Notes under the pieces: model-generated
Seen by the model: the letters and a program-made list of their open reading frames with translations, nothing else
Databases searched by the model: none
What the model was told of the DNA's origin: nothing
Made by a program: the position numbers and the translations under genes
Part shown: in pieces, positions 52,862-61,821 of the stretch
Layout: each line of letters starts with the position of its first letter
Numbering within the stretch: position 1 is the stretch's first letter
NCBI RefSeq assembly: GCF_024539815.1
Contig: NZ_JAHHIU010000039.1
Coordinates: 62,001 to 126,000 of the forward strand
DNA from: Streptomyces hayashii
GTDB taxonomy: Bacteria > Actinomycetota > Actinomycetes > Streptomycetales > Streptomycetaceae
Length of the DNA stretch: 64,000 bases
Reading direction: 5' to 3'

Positions 52862-53776
52862 ATGGCAGCCGACCGTCAGGCGCCGTCGATCCTTGGATTT
52901 CCGCACCGCCCGGAGTGGGGTCCGGCAGCACACCGCAAGGCGCTCGCCGGGCACCTGCGACGCTGCCGTGACCACGCGGGGATCGCTCCCCGGCAGGCCG
53001 CCCGGTGCATCCACACCTCCGAGGCGACGATCAGCCGCATGGAGACCGGGCAGACGGTCTTCAAACACGCTGATGTCGAACGGCTCCTGGACGTCTACCG
53101 GAGGACAGATCCGCTCGAACGCGAGCAGATCGCGAACCTGGTCCGGGAAGCCGCCAAGCCGGAGGTGTGGCAGCCGTACGCCGATGCGGCGCCGCCCACC
53201 CTGCGTCCGCTGCTGGCCATGGAACCCGCGGCCCGCCGCATCATCTCCTACGAGCCTCAGCTGGTGCCCGGCTGGCTGCAGACCGAGGAGTACGCCGAGA
53301 TCGTGATACGGGCCGCCCACCCCAGCAAGCCGGCCAGGGAAATCGCCGGACGCGTGGCCTTGCGGATGCAGCGCATCCAGATGCTGCGCCGCGCGGAGTC
53401 GCCGCCGGTCCTGCTGGCCGTGGTGGACTCGGAAGTCTTCCGCCGCCCGGTCGGCACACCGGGAGTGATGTACCGGCAGATCAAGCATCTGCTCAGCCTG
53501 CTGGAGGAACTGCCCTACCAGCTTCACCTTCAGATCGCCCCGCTGACCGTGGGCGCCGCCGGTGCCATCGGGCATCCGGTGGTGCACCTGCGGTTCTTCG
53601 CCCCCGAGTACCTGCCCGACATGGTCTACCTCGAGCAGTACGAAGGAGCCATCTACCGGGACAAGCCCTCGGACTCCGAGCGCTACCAGGCCATCTTGAA
53701 CAACCTGTGCGGCGTGGCGAACCCGGCCGAGCAGACACCGGCACTGCTGGAGCAGGCCCTGGCCCACTGGCGGTGA
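52862..53776 (+). CDS. XRE regulator with DUF5753 domain
   Basis: A 304-aa protein from ATG 52862, with GGAG upstream; the frame is open further upstream. The helix-turn-helix is LAGHLRRCRDHAGIAPRQAA and HTSEATISRMETG. The DUF5753 part has YEPQLVPGWLQTEEYAEIVI and LHLQIAPLTVGAAGAIGHPV. It is the usual partner of DUF397 proteins, seen in the whiJ-type loci of Streptomyces that influence development. It is convergent with the methyltransferase gene, 31 bp away. Confidence 0.92.
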   Translation: MAADRQAPSILGFPHRPEWGPAAHRKALAGHLRRCRDHAGIAPRQAARCIHTSEATISRMETGQTVFKHADVERLLDVYRRTDPLEREQIANLVREAAKPEVWQPYADAAPPTLRPLLAMEPAARRIISYEPQLVPGWLQTEEYAEIVIRAAHPSKPAREIAGRVALRMQRIQMLRRAESPPVLLAVVDSEVFRRPVGTPGVMYRQIKHLLSLLEELPYQLHLQIAPLTVGAAGAIGHPVVHLRFFAPEYLPDMVYLEQYEGAIYRDKPSDSERYQAILNNLCGVANPAEQTPALLEQALAHWR

Positions 53777-53807
53777 GCGCCGCCGCGCAGCAGGCCGGCT
53801 GCGCGGG

Positions 53808-54611
53808 TCAGCGCCTGACGAAGCCGACCCCGCCGTACTCCTCCCACTCCCAGCTGAGCTGGGCGGGCACATCGTCGGGGCGGGGGCGCCACATGGAGAC
53901 CTCCACCAGGTCGGGTTGGATCAGATCCAGGGGCGTGCAGAAGTCGGCCACGTCTTTCTTCTCTCGCACCCGTCCCCAGTGGCCCTGAGTCCGCTCGTCC
54001 ATGAAACGGCTGACGAAGTCACGGACCTCGGCGGAATCGCTGACGAGCTGGCAGACGACCATCATGCTGCCGGCCGGCAGCCGGTTCGCGACCCGGGCGA
54101 TCAGTTCCGCCGGCCGGTGGCGATCAGGGATGCAGTGCAGGACCGACACAAACAGGGCAGCCACCGGCTCGCTGAAATCGATGAGCCGGTCCACCGGTTC
54201 GCTCGAGAAGATCGCGTCGGTGTCACGCATGTCCGCCTGCAGCACGGCCGTGTTCTCATTGCTCGCCAGCAGTACGCCGCCGATGGTACGGACGATGGGA
54301 TCGTTGTCGACGTAGACCACCCGGCTGGAGGGGTCCACCCGCTGGGCTATCTCGTGGACGTTGTCCTGCGTGGGCAGCCCGGAGCCGTGGTCGATGAACT
54401 GCCGAATGCCGTAGTCGGCTGCGAGTACATGGACCATGCGGCGCAGGAACTCGCGGTTGTTCAGGGCGAGTTCGCGCAGGCTGGGCACACGGGTGAGCAG
54501 CTCCTCGCAGGCCGCGCGGTCCGCGGGATAGTTGTCCTGGCCGCCCAGGAGGCTGTCGTACATGCGGGCCACACTCGGAACCGTGACATCCACCCCGTAC
54601 GGCAAGCTCAC
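53808..54611 (-). CDS. S-adenosyl methyltransferase (DUF574-type)
   Basis: A 267-aa protein. GTG 54611 has GGAGG at 8 nt; the longer frame to 54791 is not needed. VPSVARMYDSLLGGQDNYPA, IRQFIDHGSGLPTQDNVHE, RVVYVDNDPIV and AALFVSVLHCIPD are the blocks of the actinobacterial SAM-dependent methyltransferase family PF04672. The family is common next to DUF397/DUF5753 genes. Its methyl acceptor is unknown. Confidence 0.92.
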   Translation of the reverse strand: MSLPYGVDVTVPSVARMYDSLLGGQDNYPADRAACEELLTRVPSLRELALNNREFLRRMVHVLAADYGIRQFIDHGSGLPTQDNVHEIAQRVDPSSRVVYVDNDPIVRTIGGVLLASNENTAVLQADMRDTDAIFSSEPVDRLIDFSEPVAALFVSVLHCIPDRHRPAELIARVANRLPAGSMMVVCQLVSDSAEVRDFVSRFMDERTQGHWGRVREKKDVADFCTPLDLIQPDLVEVSMWRPRPDDVPAQLSWEWEEYGGVGFVRR

Positions 54612-54714
54612 GCGCGCGTTCCCTCCCGCCCCGCACGCCCCCGACGGCGCGCACCTGCGATGCGATGGATTGTAGAGACAAAGCATGTCGCCATGATGCG
54701 CAACGGCCGGAAAC

Positions 54715-55200
54715 TCACTCCTCAGAGGCAAGAGACGGCAACCGGGGAAGATCTGCCGGACGTATCCCGAGAACCTCGGCGATACGGTCACGGCTCAGGT
54801 GCATCTGCTCATGCAGAAAGCATGCGTCGTTGTGCAGCGTCTGCATGTCCTGGCCCATCGGAACAGTGGCAGGACCGCACGTCGCACGGTCGACGTGGTC
54901 GTGCAGGATGCGCCAGGCGACGGCCGCGGGACCCGCGCCGCCCAAGATCGCGGTCCAGGACACCGCCAGCTCGGTGAAAGCCGCAGTGACCACCCTCTCG
55001 GCCGCCTGGCGCCGTCCGATCCGCAACACGGCGTACTGCAGGTAGGGGTCATAGTGGCGTTCACGGAAAGCGGTATAGGCCGTCAACGCGGTGCGCTGGG
55101 CACGCTGCTCCTGCGCGCGGACGGGAGCGTGGCCCCGTTCGGCGGCGGCAGACGGTGACTGCTCAGACACCTCGGCAGGACGGGGGCCGCTCACGGTCAC
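54715..55200 (-). CDS. Sigma-factor-like protein
   Basis: A 161-aa protein. GTG 55200 overlaps the stop of the upstream XRE gene (GTGA). The first half (AYTAFRERHYDPYLQYAVLR, RIGRRQAAERVVTAAFTELA) looks like sigma region 2, and the end (LHEQMHLSRDRIAEVLGIRP) like the region 4 helix-turn-helix. It is shorter than a normal ECF sigma factor and may be a co-regulator. It is coupled to the zinc-finger XRE gene. Confidence 0.65.
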   Translation of the reverse strand: MTVSGPRPAEVSEQSPSAAAERGHAPVRAQEQRAQRTALTAYTAFRERHYDPYLQYAVLRIGRRQAAERVVTAAFTELAVSWTAILGGAGPAAVAWRILHDHVDRATCGPATVPMGQDMQTLHNDACFLHEQMHLSRDRIAEVLGIRPADLPRLPSLASEE

Positions 55201-56279
55201 TCCTCCGGCACGGCGATGTGCGCCGTGCCCTCCGGCAGGCGGGGGTCGTCACACATCAGAAAGGTGTAATGCACGGCTTCCCACAACGGCTTGAAATCGT
55301 AAGGACGCCCCCCGAGTGCATACACCAGAGCGGCCAGCACTTCCCATTCCGGGACGTCGATGCCCGCCAGGACACGACGCGCCTCCAGCGCGGTGACCGC
55401 CTTGGCACTGAGCTGCTCAATCCGCTCCGCAGTAGGCGACTTGGCCGCCCGGTGCAAACCCCGCACCGCGGCATGCAGCTGCGCGATGGCGACCCCGACC
55501 GGCTGACGCCCGTGCGCCGTCATACCGTGCGCCGCCTCGAACAGCACACGTAGTTCAGCGGCTTCCGCCTGGAAAAGGCGCGCCAGGGAGCACGTGAGAT
55601 CCCAGGTGGGCAGCCGGTCACCCGACAGGACGCGAGAGATGAACGACGCCGAAAGCATGGTCGCATCGGCAACTTCCCGGATCGTCAGCCCGCTGGCCAC
55701 CTGCAGCTGCGTCAGCGCCGACGCCAACTGGCCAGCGGGAGAAACCACTTCAGCGCACCCGTCACTGGCTGCGTCCTCCGGCACATCGGCGAGCCGGACA
55801 GGCTGCGAGCCACGCCACCGGGCGGGAGCGGCCCGTTTGTCGTTGGCATGCAGATCCATCATCCGGGCGACCCGCTCAGGCCCCCACCGCGCCCGCGCCG
55901 TCTCCGGAGCAACGTGCGCGGCCCTGGCTACCGCATCCCATTTCTCACCCCGGTAGCGGGCGTCCTGCACCGCAGCCGCGGTATAGATATCCAGCTCCCG
56001 ACGGATTGCTTCGGCTCTCTCCAGGAGCGTGCCCAGCTCCTCCTGACGGATCTCGCTGTCCAGCAACTGCTGCGCCAGCCGGCGCACCTCGGCCGCCACC
56101 GCAGCACCCAAGGGCCCCTGGACGGCGGCGACCGGTTTTTTGCGTGCCTGCCGGTTACGCTGGGCTCGCCGACGGCAGGCGGTGCTGCAATAGAGGCGAC
56201 GCCGCCCGGTCCTGGTGTTCTGCACAATCGGGCCCTCACACACCGGACACTGCTCCGGCTGCGACGGATCAACCGCCAC
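55197..56279 (-). CDS. XRE regulator with N-terminal zinc finger
   Basis: A 360-aa protein. GTG 56279 follows GAGAGG. A zinc knuckle (CPVCEGPI ... YCSTACRRRAQRNRQ) starts the protein, then a helical section, then an XRE domain (ASGLTIREVADATMLSASFI, SRVLSGDRLPTWD). The C-terminal part is helical (AIAQLHAAVRGLHRAAKS). It probably controls the coupled sigma-like gene. Similar zinc-plus-XRE proteins occur in Streptomyces; no specific target is known. Confidence 0.82.
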   Translation of the reverse strand: MAVDPSQPEQCPVCEGPIVQNTRTGRRRLYCSTACRRRAQRNRQARKKPVAAVQGPLGAAVAAEVRRLAQQLLDSEIRQEELGTLLERAEAIRRELDIYTAAAVQDARYRGEKWDAVARAAHVAPETARARWGPERVARMMDLHANDKRAAPARWRGSQPVRLADVPEDAASDGCAEVVSPAGQLASALTQLQVASGLTIREVADATMLSASFISRVLSGDRLPTWDLTCSLARLFQAEAAELRVLFEAAHGMTAHGRQPVGVAIAQLHAAVRGLHRAAKSPTAERIEQLSAKAVTALEARRVLAGIDVPEWEVLAALVYALGGRPYDFKPLWEAVHYTFLMCDDPRLPEGTAHIAVPEE

Positions 56280-56396
56280 GTTCGTATACCTCTCCTGTAT
56301 CCCACGCGGCGGGCCACTCCCGCCGACGTTCCTGAACACGGGGTTCCGAGCGGCCGCTTGCCAGCTGCTGCAGGCCGGCCGCCCGGAGGGAAAGGG

Positions 56397-56654
56397 TCAG
56401 TCCAGGCGGGCCCAGAGGTATTCGATCCGCGAGGTGCGCGCTGCTCCCGCCGCGACGGCGGCGAACGCCACGCACGCGGCAGCGGGCCACTGGCTGACGG
56501 AGGGCAGGACAAAGGACAATGCCAGCACCACGACTGGGCTCAGACTGACCGTGACAGCGAGGGCACGCAGGCGTGCGCAATACCGGCTGGAATTGGTACC
56601 GTCCAGAGGTGTCCCGGACATCACGGTGCCCTGGACGACATTGGGGTCAGTCAT
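56397..56654 (-). CDS. Small membrane protein
   Basis: An 85-aa protein from ATG 56654, after GAGGAAAAG. Two hydrophobic segments, ALAVTVSLSPVVVLALSFVL and WPAAACVAFAAVAAG, suggest two transmembrane helices, with a short polar N-terminus. Family unknown. It lies 117 bp downstream of the XRE gene on the same strand. Confidence 0.65.
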   Translation of the reverse strand: MTDPNVVQGTVMSGTPLDGTNSSRYCARLRALAVTVSLSPVVVLALSFVLPSVSQWPAAACVAFAAVAAGAARTSRIEYLWARLD

Positions 56655-57317
56655 CTTTTCCTCACAGAATTGAAGGCTGGTCAAAATGCGCAGGGGCCCT
56701 GGTCTGTTGGTGCCATCCTTTGGGCCGGGGCCCCCCATCCTGCGTGAGACTAGCGCGCTTGCCGATCGCACCGCCAACAGAGTGAGGCGTTAACCGAAAA
56801 CCCGGCCGCATCGATGTGCGAAACAACCCTTGAGGGCAAGGGTGTGCCCGATTCGGCCGCACTGATATCAATGATCGACCACGCGTGACCGAAATTGAAC
56901 TCTTCTGCCTTTAAGTATCTCTGATGCACCGTAAGCCGGTGCGTGAAAAATCAGATGGGGCGCACTCCGGAGCGCCTATGGGCGCATTCGCCATCCGGCT
57001 GCTCACGGCCCGCCCTGCCCGTCCGGCGGACCGGACGCGCCGCGGACACCCCGCCCCCCGCTCCGGATCCCGTGCCACCGCTTGGGCGCCGGAAGCGACC
57101 TCGAGCAGCCCAGGCTGAACGGGTCGCGCTCCCGGATCAAGAACGCCCCTCGGCCGAAGCCGGAAACGCCCGCACCCGCACGGCCGATTGCCGTGCGCAC
57201 TCGATCGCCAGCAGTCCGCACTCCACACGAGCGAGGTGCTGCGCATATACCGAGCGGGCTTTGACGCCTCACCGTCGACGCTCTAGAGTGAGTCCCGAAT
57301 CAGATAAAAGAGTGCGC
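56655..57317. other. Intergenic region upstream of the HTH-Tap-like-Tpg-like operon
   Basis: No gene is supported. Part of it (56780-56960) is clearly less GC-rich, and GCACCG-TAAGC-CGGTGC (about 56924-56940) is a perfect hairpin. The region probably holds promoters for the divergent small membrane gene and the plus-strand operon. Confidence 0.4.
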
Positions 57318-57932
57318 ATGACGAGTGGGGCGGACGTGCTTCTGACGACCGGGCAGGCAGCTGAAGAACTCGGCTGTGCCGTCACGACCTTCAGGCGTCT
57401 CGTGCATGCCGGGCTGCTCCCCGGGCTCTCCCGCCGCGGAGTGCGCGTCATGATCCCCCTGACCGTCGTGCAGGCCCTCAGCACACGTCGCCACACCCCC
57501 CTTGACCAGCTGGACACCCCGGAGGTGGCAGTCCTGCGCGTGGACACCGCCCAGCCCTCCGACGCCCCCGACCGTGACTGGATCGGCTTCGCAGCCAGCC
57601 TCACTCCCGATGCCCTGGTCAAGGCGCTGCGGGGCTGGTGGCGGTGCGACGCGGCGAGCGTCGCAGCCGGGGGAGTGCTCCCGGTCACCTTGTCCGGCTA
57701 CGTGGTAGCCGTACTGACCGGGCTCGAACGGTGGGAGAAGAATGCCGAGGGCCGCCACGCCTTCCCCGATGCGCGCCTGGCCGGATACGTCACCGACCTC
57801 GCCGCCCCGCATACAGTGATCACCTCTGGCCTGGACGGCGACCGTCGGCTCGCCGGACTTCTCCTGGGTACCCGGCTCGCCTCTCAATCGGGCGGGGCCA
57901 TCGCCTACGTCACCACGCACACCGCCGACTAA
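57318..57932 (+). CDS. MerR/excisionase-type HTH protein heading the tap/tpg-like operon
   Basis: A 204-aa protein from ATG 57318, with AAAAGAG upstream. LLTTGQAAEELGCAVTTFRR, LVHAGLLPGLSRRGVRVMIP is a winged helix-turn-helix of the MerR/excisionase group. The C-terminal 130 residues (WIGFAASLTPDALVKALRGW, AGYVTDLAAPHTVITSGLDG) are not recognised. It lies 25 bp before the 700-aa Tap-like gene and most likely regulates or assists that module. Confidence 0.75.
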   Translation: MTSGADVLLTTGQAAEELGCAVTTFRRLVHAGLLPGLSRRGVRVMIPLTVVQALSTRRHTPLDQLDTPEVAVLRVDTAQPSDAPDRDWIGFAASLTPDALVKALRGWWRCDAASVAAGGVLPVTLSGYVVAVLTGLERWEKNAEGRHAFPDARLAGYVTDLAAPHTVITSGLDGDRRLAGLLLGTRLASQSGGAIAYVTTHTAD

Positions 57933-57957
57933 AGCCGGCTGGACAAGGAAGCCCCCG

Positions 57958-60060
57958 ATGGACGCCCAGAGCTACAGCGCCGCGCTCACCGAGCTGCGGA
58001 CCGTGCGGGATGCGATCAAAAAGGCCCGGGCGGAACTGACGAGACTGGAGAGTGACCGGGACAGGCGGGTCGTCCAGTTGGCCGCCTACGAGAAGGCGAA
58101 GGTGGAGCGGATCGCCCCGGCGTCCGGGCTGAGCGTGGCCGACGTCGTCGCCCTCGCCCCCCGCCTGGCCCCCGACAGCCTTGCCGCGAACGACGTCCCC
58201 CAGCCTCCGGTGACCGAGCCGCCCGCAGCACAGGCTTCCACCGCTACCGTGCCGCTCCCGCCTCAGCAGGCAGCGGCCGCCGCCCCCGCGATGACCACCG
58301 CATCCGCACGACCTGACGCCCTAGATGCCTCGGCCGAACCCGCGGCCAAGGAGACGCCCGCCGCTCCCTACACCCCGCGGGAGCTGCCCTCCATCCCGGA
58401 GGGCAGCAGCGGCGATGCCTGGTTCACCCATACCCCCGGCCTGGCATCTACCCGGCCCAACTTCACCCAGCAGGCCCGCTCCACCGTCTTCCTGGACACC
58501 ACCACCGGCGTCCTGGTCCACCGCAACCAGACCCACCACCTCGACCTCGCCGACCGGTCGGCCGCAGCCATCCTCACCGCCGTCTTCCACACCATCCCCG
58601 ACGGCGTCGAACGCATCTACATCACCGCTGGCGACCCCTGGCATCGCGACGCCGACCGCTACCCCTACCTGCGCGACGCGGTCGCCGCCTGGCTGAACGC
58701 TCCCATCCCGGGCTGGCGCACGGACACCGGCCGCGGCCGCGACCGCATGGCCGGGCACTTCGTCCACGCCCGCAACCCCGTCGGCCGCTACCAGCGCGAC
58801 AACAGCGACCACCACGTGGAGATCCGCTCGGTGGGGGAGTGGTTCGACCTCGACGGCGACAGCCCGCACACCGTCCGCGACGCCTTCGTCCTGCTGTGGC
58901 AGGCCCTTCGCCGCCACTGGGACGACGCGGTCCTCATGGGCTCCCCGTCCCAGACCGGCCGCGACCTGTGGACCCGCACCATCCCCACCCGGGGCCAGCA
59001 CGCCGAGGGCTTCCCCGTGCTGTCGGAGGAACTGCGCGGCCTGCTGCACGCCACCGCAGGACAGGGCCGCAACGAACTCATCACCCCGCCCCGCGTGCCC
59101 GAGCAGCTCCCCCAACTCGTCGAATACGACCGCACCTTCGCCTACGCCAAGCACACCTGGAAATCCCCGGTCGGCACCCCCCGCCGCATCACCGCCCGCA
59201 CCTTCGCCGCATGGTCGGAGAAGGAACAGATGCGCGCCCTGTACGGGTGCGGGCACTGGCAGATCCGCGTGACCGTCCCCGACACATGGGATCACGTCGG
59301 CCTGCTGCCCTCCCCCGCCCCCGGCGACCGCGCCTGGCACTACCCGGCCACCCCCGGCACCACCTTCACCACCTGGGCCGGCGGCCCCGAGATCCATACC
59401 GCCCTGACCAACCCCATCCAGCCCTGGAAGATCGAGATCCTCGACGGCATCCTCTGGGAAGACGGCAAACCCCTCGACGACTGGGCCAAGAGACTCAAGG
59501 ACACCTGGACCAACCTCACCGCCCAGGCCCACTTCCAGGGCGACCCCCAGCAGGCCCGCGCCGCCCACCTCGCCTCCCGCGCCGTGCGCTCCATCCTCCT
59601 CTACGGCATCGGGGCTTTCGCCCAGCGCCCCCGCATGGTCACCGGCACCACCCCCCGCGCCCTCGAGCGCGACGTGCCCCCGGACGCCGAGATCATCGGC
59701 TTCGACAACGACCTGATCACCTGGCAAAAGCCCACCGGATTCAGCCGCGACCCCAACGCCCACCCCGAATGGGCCGCCGCGATCTGGTCCGCCGCCCGCG
59801 CCGCCCTCCTCACCCAACGCCACCGCGACGACGACACCTACGCCGGCGCCCTGCACACAGCGCCCGGCACTGTCATCGCCTTTCGCACCGACGCTCTCTA
59901 CCTCACCCAGCCCCACAACTGGCCCTACCACCATCAGCCCGGCGATTACCTCCTGCGCGGCCATCTCACGGGCCCGCTCACCGCACCGACCACCGAAGAA
60001 CAGCTCCTGACCCTGCGCGACGCCGGACGCGCCGCACTCACCGCTAGCCAGGAGGCCTGA
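57958..60060 (+). CDS. Divergent Tap-like protein with polymerase-palm-like motifs
   Basis: A 700-aa protein, not in a family I recognise. The N-terminus is a coiled coil (TELRTVRDAIKKARAELTRL), followed by a Pro/Ala linker and a globular domain from about 130. Three blocks align by position and pattern with Tap in the same window: EYDRTFAYAKHTWKSPVG (Asp391) with Tap LDTNLAFAASASGLPVG (Asp397); AVRSILLYGIGAFAQRPR (542-559) with AIKATAKGGLGKLREGPR (542-559); and IIGFDNDLITW (Asp583, Asp585) with Tap LAVLSDCTLY (Asp613). The order A, K/R-G-G, D-x-D recalls motifs A, B and C of family-B DNA polymerases. The stop overlaps the next start (TGATG) after AGGAGG. The Tap-like role is inferred from size, motifs and a Tpg-like partner. 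Confidence 0.7.
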   Translation: MDAQSYSAALTELRTVRDAIKKARAELTRLESDRDRRVVQLAAYEKAKVERIAPASGLSVADVVALAPRLAPDSLAANDVPQPPVTEPPAAQASTATVPLPPQQAAAAAPAMTTASARPDALDASAEPAAKETPAAPYTPRELPSIPEGSSGDAWFTHTPGLASTRPNFTQQARSTVFLDTTTGVLVHRNQTHHLDLADRSAAAILTAVFHTIPDGVERIYITAGDPWHRDADRYPYLRDAVAAWLNAPIPGWRTDTGRGRDRMAGHFVHARNPVGRYQRDNSDHHVEIRSVGEWFDLDGDSPHTVRDAFVLLWQALRRHWDDAVLMGSPSQTGRDLWTRTIPTRGQHAEGFPVLSEELRGLLHATAGQGRNELITPPRVPEQLPQLVEYDRTFAYAKHTWKSPVGTPRRITARTFAAWSEKEQMRALYGCGHWQIRVTVPDTWDHVGLLPSPAPGDRAWHYPATPGTTFTTWAGGPEIHTALTNPIQPWKIEILDGILWEDGKPLDDWAKRLKDTWTNLTAQAHFQGDPQQARAAHLASRAVRSILLYGIGAFAQRPRMVTGTTPRALERDVPPDAEIIGFDNDLITWQKPTGFSRDPNAHPEWAAAIWSAARAALLTQRHRDDDTYAGALHTAPGTVIAFRTDALYLTQPHNWPYHHQPGDYLLRGHLTGPLTAPTTEEQLLTLRDAGRAALTASQEA

Positions 60061-60782
60061 TGCCATCCCGGCGCCGCAGCCGCCGTCCACAGCCGCAACG
60101 TGAACTGAACGACGCGGCCCTCCTCGCCGACCAGCTTCAACATGCCGGCTACACCAAACGTGACATCGCCCGCATCATCGACCGCGACCCCTCGCTGGTC
60201 TCGCAGTTCTACACCAAGAACAAAGGCGCAGCCTTCGTCACCGCCCTTCGCCAAGTCCTCGCCGCCGTCGAGACCGGCGGCATCACCGACCTGCCCGAAC
60301 TCGCCGCCATCGCCGCCCGCCACACCACCCGCCGCGTCACCGCCGACGGTGCCCGCGCCCGCGTGCGCGCCAAGGCAGTCCTCATCACCCCCACCGGCAC
60401 CGGTACCGGCCGCGCCGGAACTCAGGCCATCGCCTCCGGCTCCACCCGCCTGCGCCCCCTGATCGCTGAAGCCGCCCGCCAGAGGCTTCGCCTGGCCTTC
60501 ACCGTCCGCCTCGCCAAGACTGCCTACCTACACCCCTCCGGCAGCCGCACCGACTCACCCGGCATTCGTCGGGACGTCACCCAACGCGCTGACCACACCG
60601 AAGAGCGCTCTTACGGCTCCGCCCAGACCGGAGGCTTCGACGCCACCGACTTCGCCCGCCGCGTCGACGCAGCGGGCGGCGACGTCACCGCAGCCGTCCA
60701 TCAATGGCTCGTGGAGAGCGGACGCATCCGTGCCGGCGCCCAGATCACTCACCTCGAAGTGCGCACGTGGCGCCCGCGCTGA
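60060..60782 (+). CDS. Divergent Tpg-like DNA-binding protein
   Basis: A 240-aa protein translationally coupled to the 700-aa gene. Residues 15-60 form a helix-turn-helix (LLADQLQHAGYTKRDIARII, DRDPSLVSQFYTK). A basic stretch follows (ARARVRAKA ... RLRLAFTVRLAK), and the C-terminus has a helix (DVTAAVHQWLVESGRIR) ending ITHLEVRTW. This order of HTH, Arg-rich helix and closing Asp/Ala helix with an H-L-E-type strand is that of Tpg terminal proteins, which end in a similar H/Y-L-E-F. Size is slightly larger than Tpg. A terminal-protein role would be new for this sequence type and is inference. Confidence 0.65.
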   Translation: MPSRRRSRRPQPQRELNDAALLADQLQHAGYTKRDIARIIDRDPSLVSQFYTKNKGAAFVTALRQVLAAVETGGITDLPELAAIAARHTTRRVTADGARARVRAKAVLITPTGTGTGRAGTQAIASGSTRLRPLIAEAARQRLRLAFTVRLAKTAYLHPSGSRTDSPGIRRDVTQRADHTEERSYGSAQTGGFDATDFARRVDAAGGDVTAAVHQWLVESGRIRAGAQITHLEVRTWRPR

Positions 60783-60978
60783 CGTCAGCAAGCCCTGCCG
60801 GCTGCACCGGATCGCCGCCGGGCCGTACGGAATCCGAAGTTTTGTGACTGTCCGCGCGCCGTGACGGGCCCGGCCTCGCCCCAGCAGATGTGACTACAGG
60901 TCTGCGGGACGGGTCCGGTCCACGTGACGCTCAACTGCTGCATCCCCACGCCGATGCGACCGGCCAGAAGGCCCTTTC

Positions 60979-61614
60979 TCAGGCAGACTGCGAGGCCTGC
61001 TCGGCAGAGGCGGCTGTCGTGGTGTCGATGGCGGTGTAGAACACTGACGTGCCTTGCTTGGTGCGCTGGGCCTGGTTTTTGGCCACGAGCCCTTCCAGCG
61101 TCGTACGCACCACGGTGGCCTTGACCGCGCGCTCGGGATGCTGCTGTCCCAGGGCGGTGGTGATCTCGGCCGCCGAGCGAGGCTCGCCCTGGCCGGCCAG
61201 GTGTGCCCGCACGAGCTCCACCAACGTGGGTGCAGCCGTCGGCGCGGCCGATCGTGCAGCGGTGGTCTTCTTGCTGGCCCGCTTCTTCGCAGGTGAGGCT
61301 TTCCCCGCCGGCGCGGTCTTCTTCGCCTTTGCCTGCTTGGGCGCACCGGATGCGGCCGCAGCCTTCTTGCGGGGCGCGGGCACCGACGTGACAGGCTCAG
61401 CCTCGAGTGCAGCGGACGCCGCGGGGATGCCGAGGGCCTGCTGGAGGCTCACCAGGATGGTGTGATCGTGCTGTAGGGCGGTCAGCTTCTCCTGCAGTGC
61501 TTCGATCTCACCGCTGAGGCGTTGTTGTTCCTTGAGGTTGCGCTCCAGGTCGCCAGTCACCTGGGCGCTGTACTGGGAGGTCAACTCGGTCGTCTGGGCA
61601 GTAATTTCGGACAT
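60979..61614 (-). CDS. Coiled-coil, Lys/Ala-rich and winged-helix protein
   Basis: A 211-aa protein in three parts. Residues 15-70 are a coiled coil (NLKEQQRLSGEIEALQEKL), residues 80-125 are a histone-H1-like Lys/Ala/Pro linker (KKAAAASGAPKQAKAKKTAP), and 128-200 are a winged helix (LVELVRAHLAGQGEPRSAAE, VRTTLEGLVAKNQAQRTKQG). It probably binds DNA as an oligomer. It faces the Tpg-like gene convergently, 196 bp away. Confidence 0.75.
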   Translation of the reverse strand: MSEITAQTTELTSQYSAQVTGDLERNLKEQQRLSGEIEALQEKLTALQHDHTILVSLQQALGIPAASAALEAEPVTSVPAPRKKAAAASGAPKQAKAKKTAPAGKASPAKKRASKKTTAARSAAPTAAPTLVELVRAHLAGQGEPRSAAEITTALGQQHPERAVKATVVRTTLEGLVAKNQAQRTKQGTSVFYTAIDTTTAASAEQASQSA

Positions 61615-61821
61615 GATGCTTGCGCCCTTTCTGTGTTCAGCCGCTGATGAGCGGCGCTCTCATGGCGTACGCGATATCAAAGGCTCATGCCGTGCAGCCT
61701 GCTGGTGCGTAGTGCAGTGGCAGTTGCTGTCGCACAGCTGCGTTGTAGCGATAGTAAGGAAGCCGCCCGCGTTGTTCTCGCTTGTATGGCTGAGATGTGT
61801 GGGACGGGCTCCGGCGGCGGG

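Noticed and set aside
56924..56940. GCACCG-TAAGC-CGGTGC hairpin as a terminator
   Set aside because: It follows no gene on either strand closely; it may be regulatory or chance.
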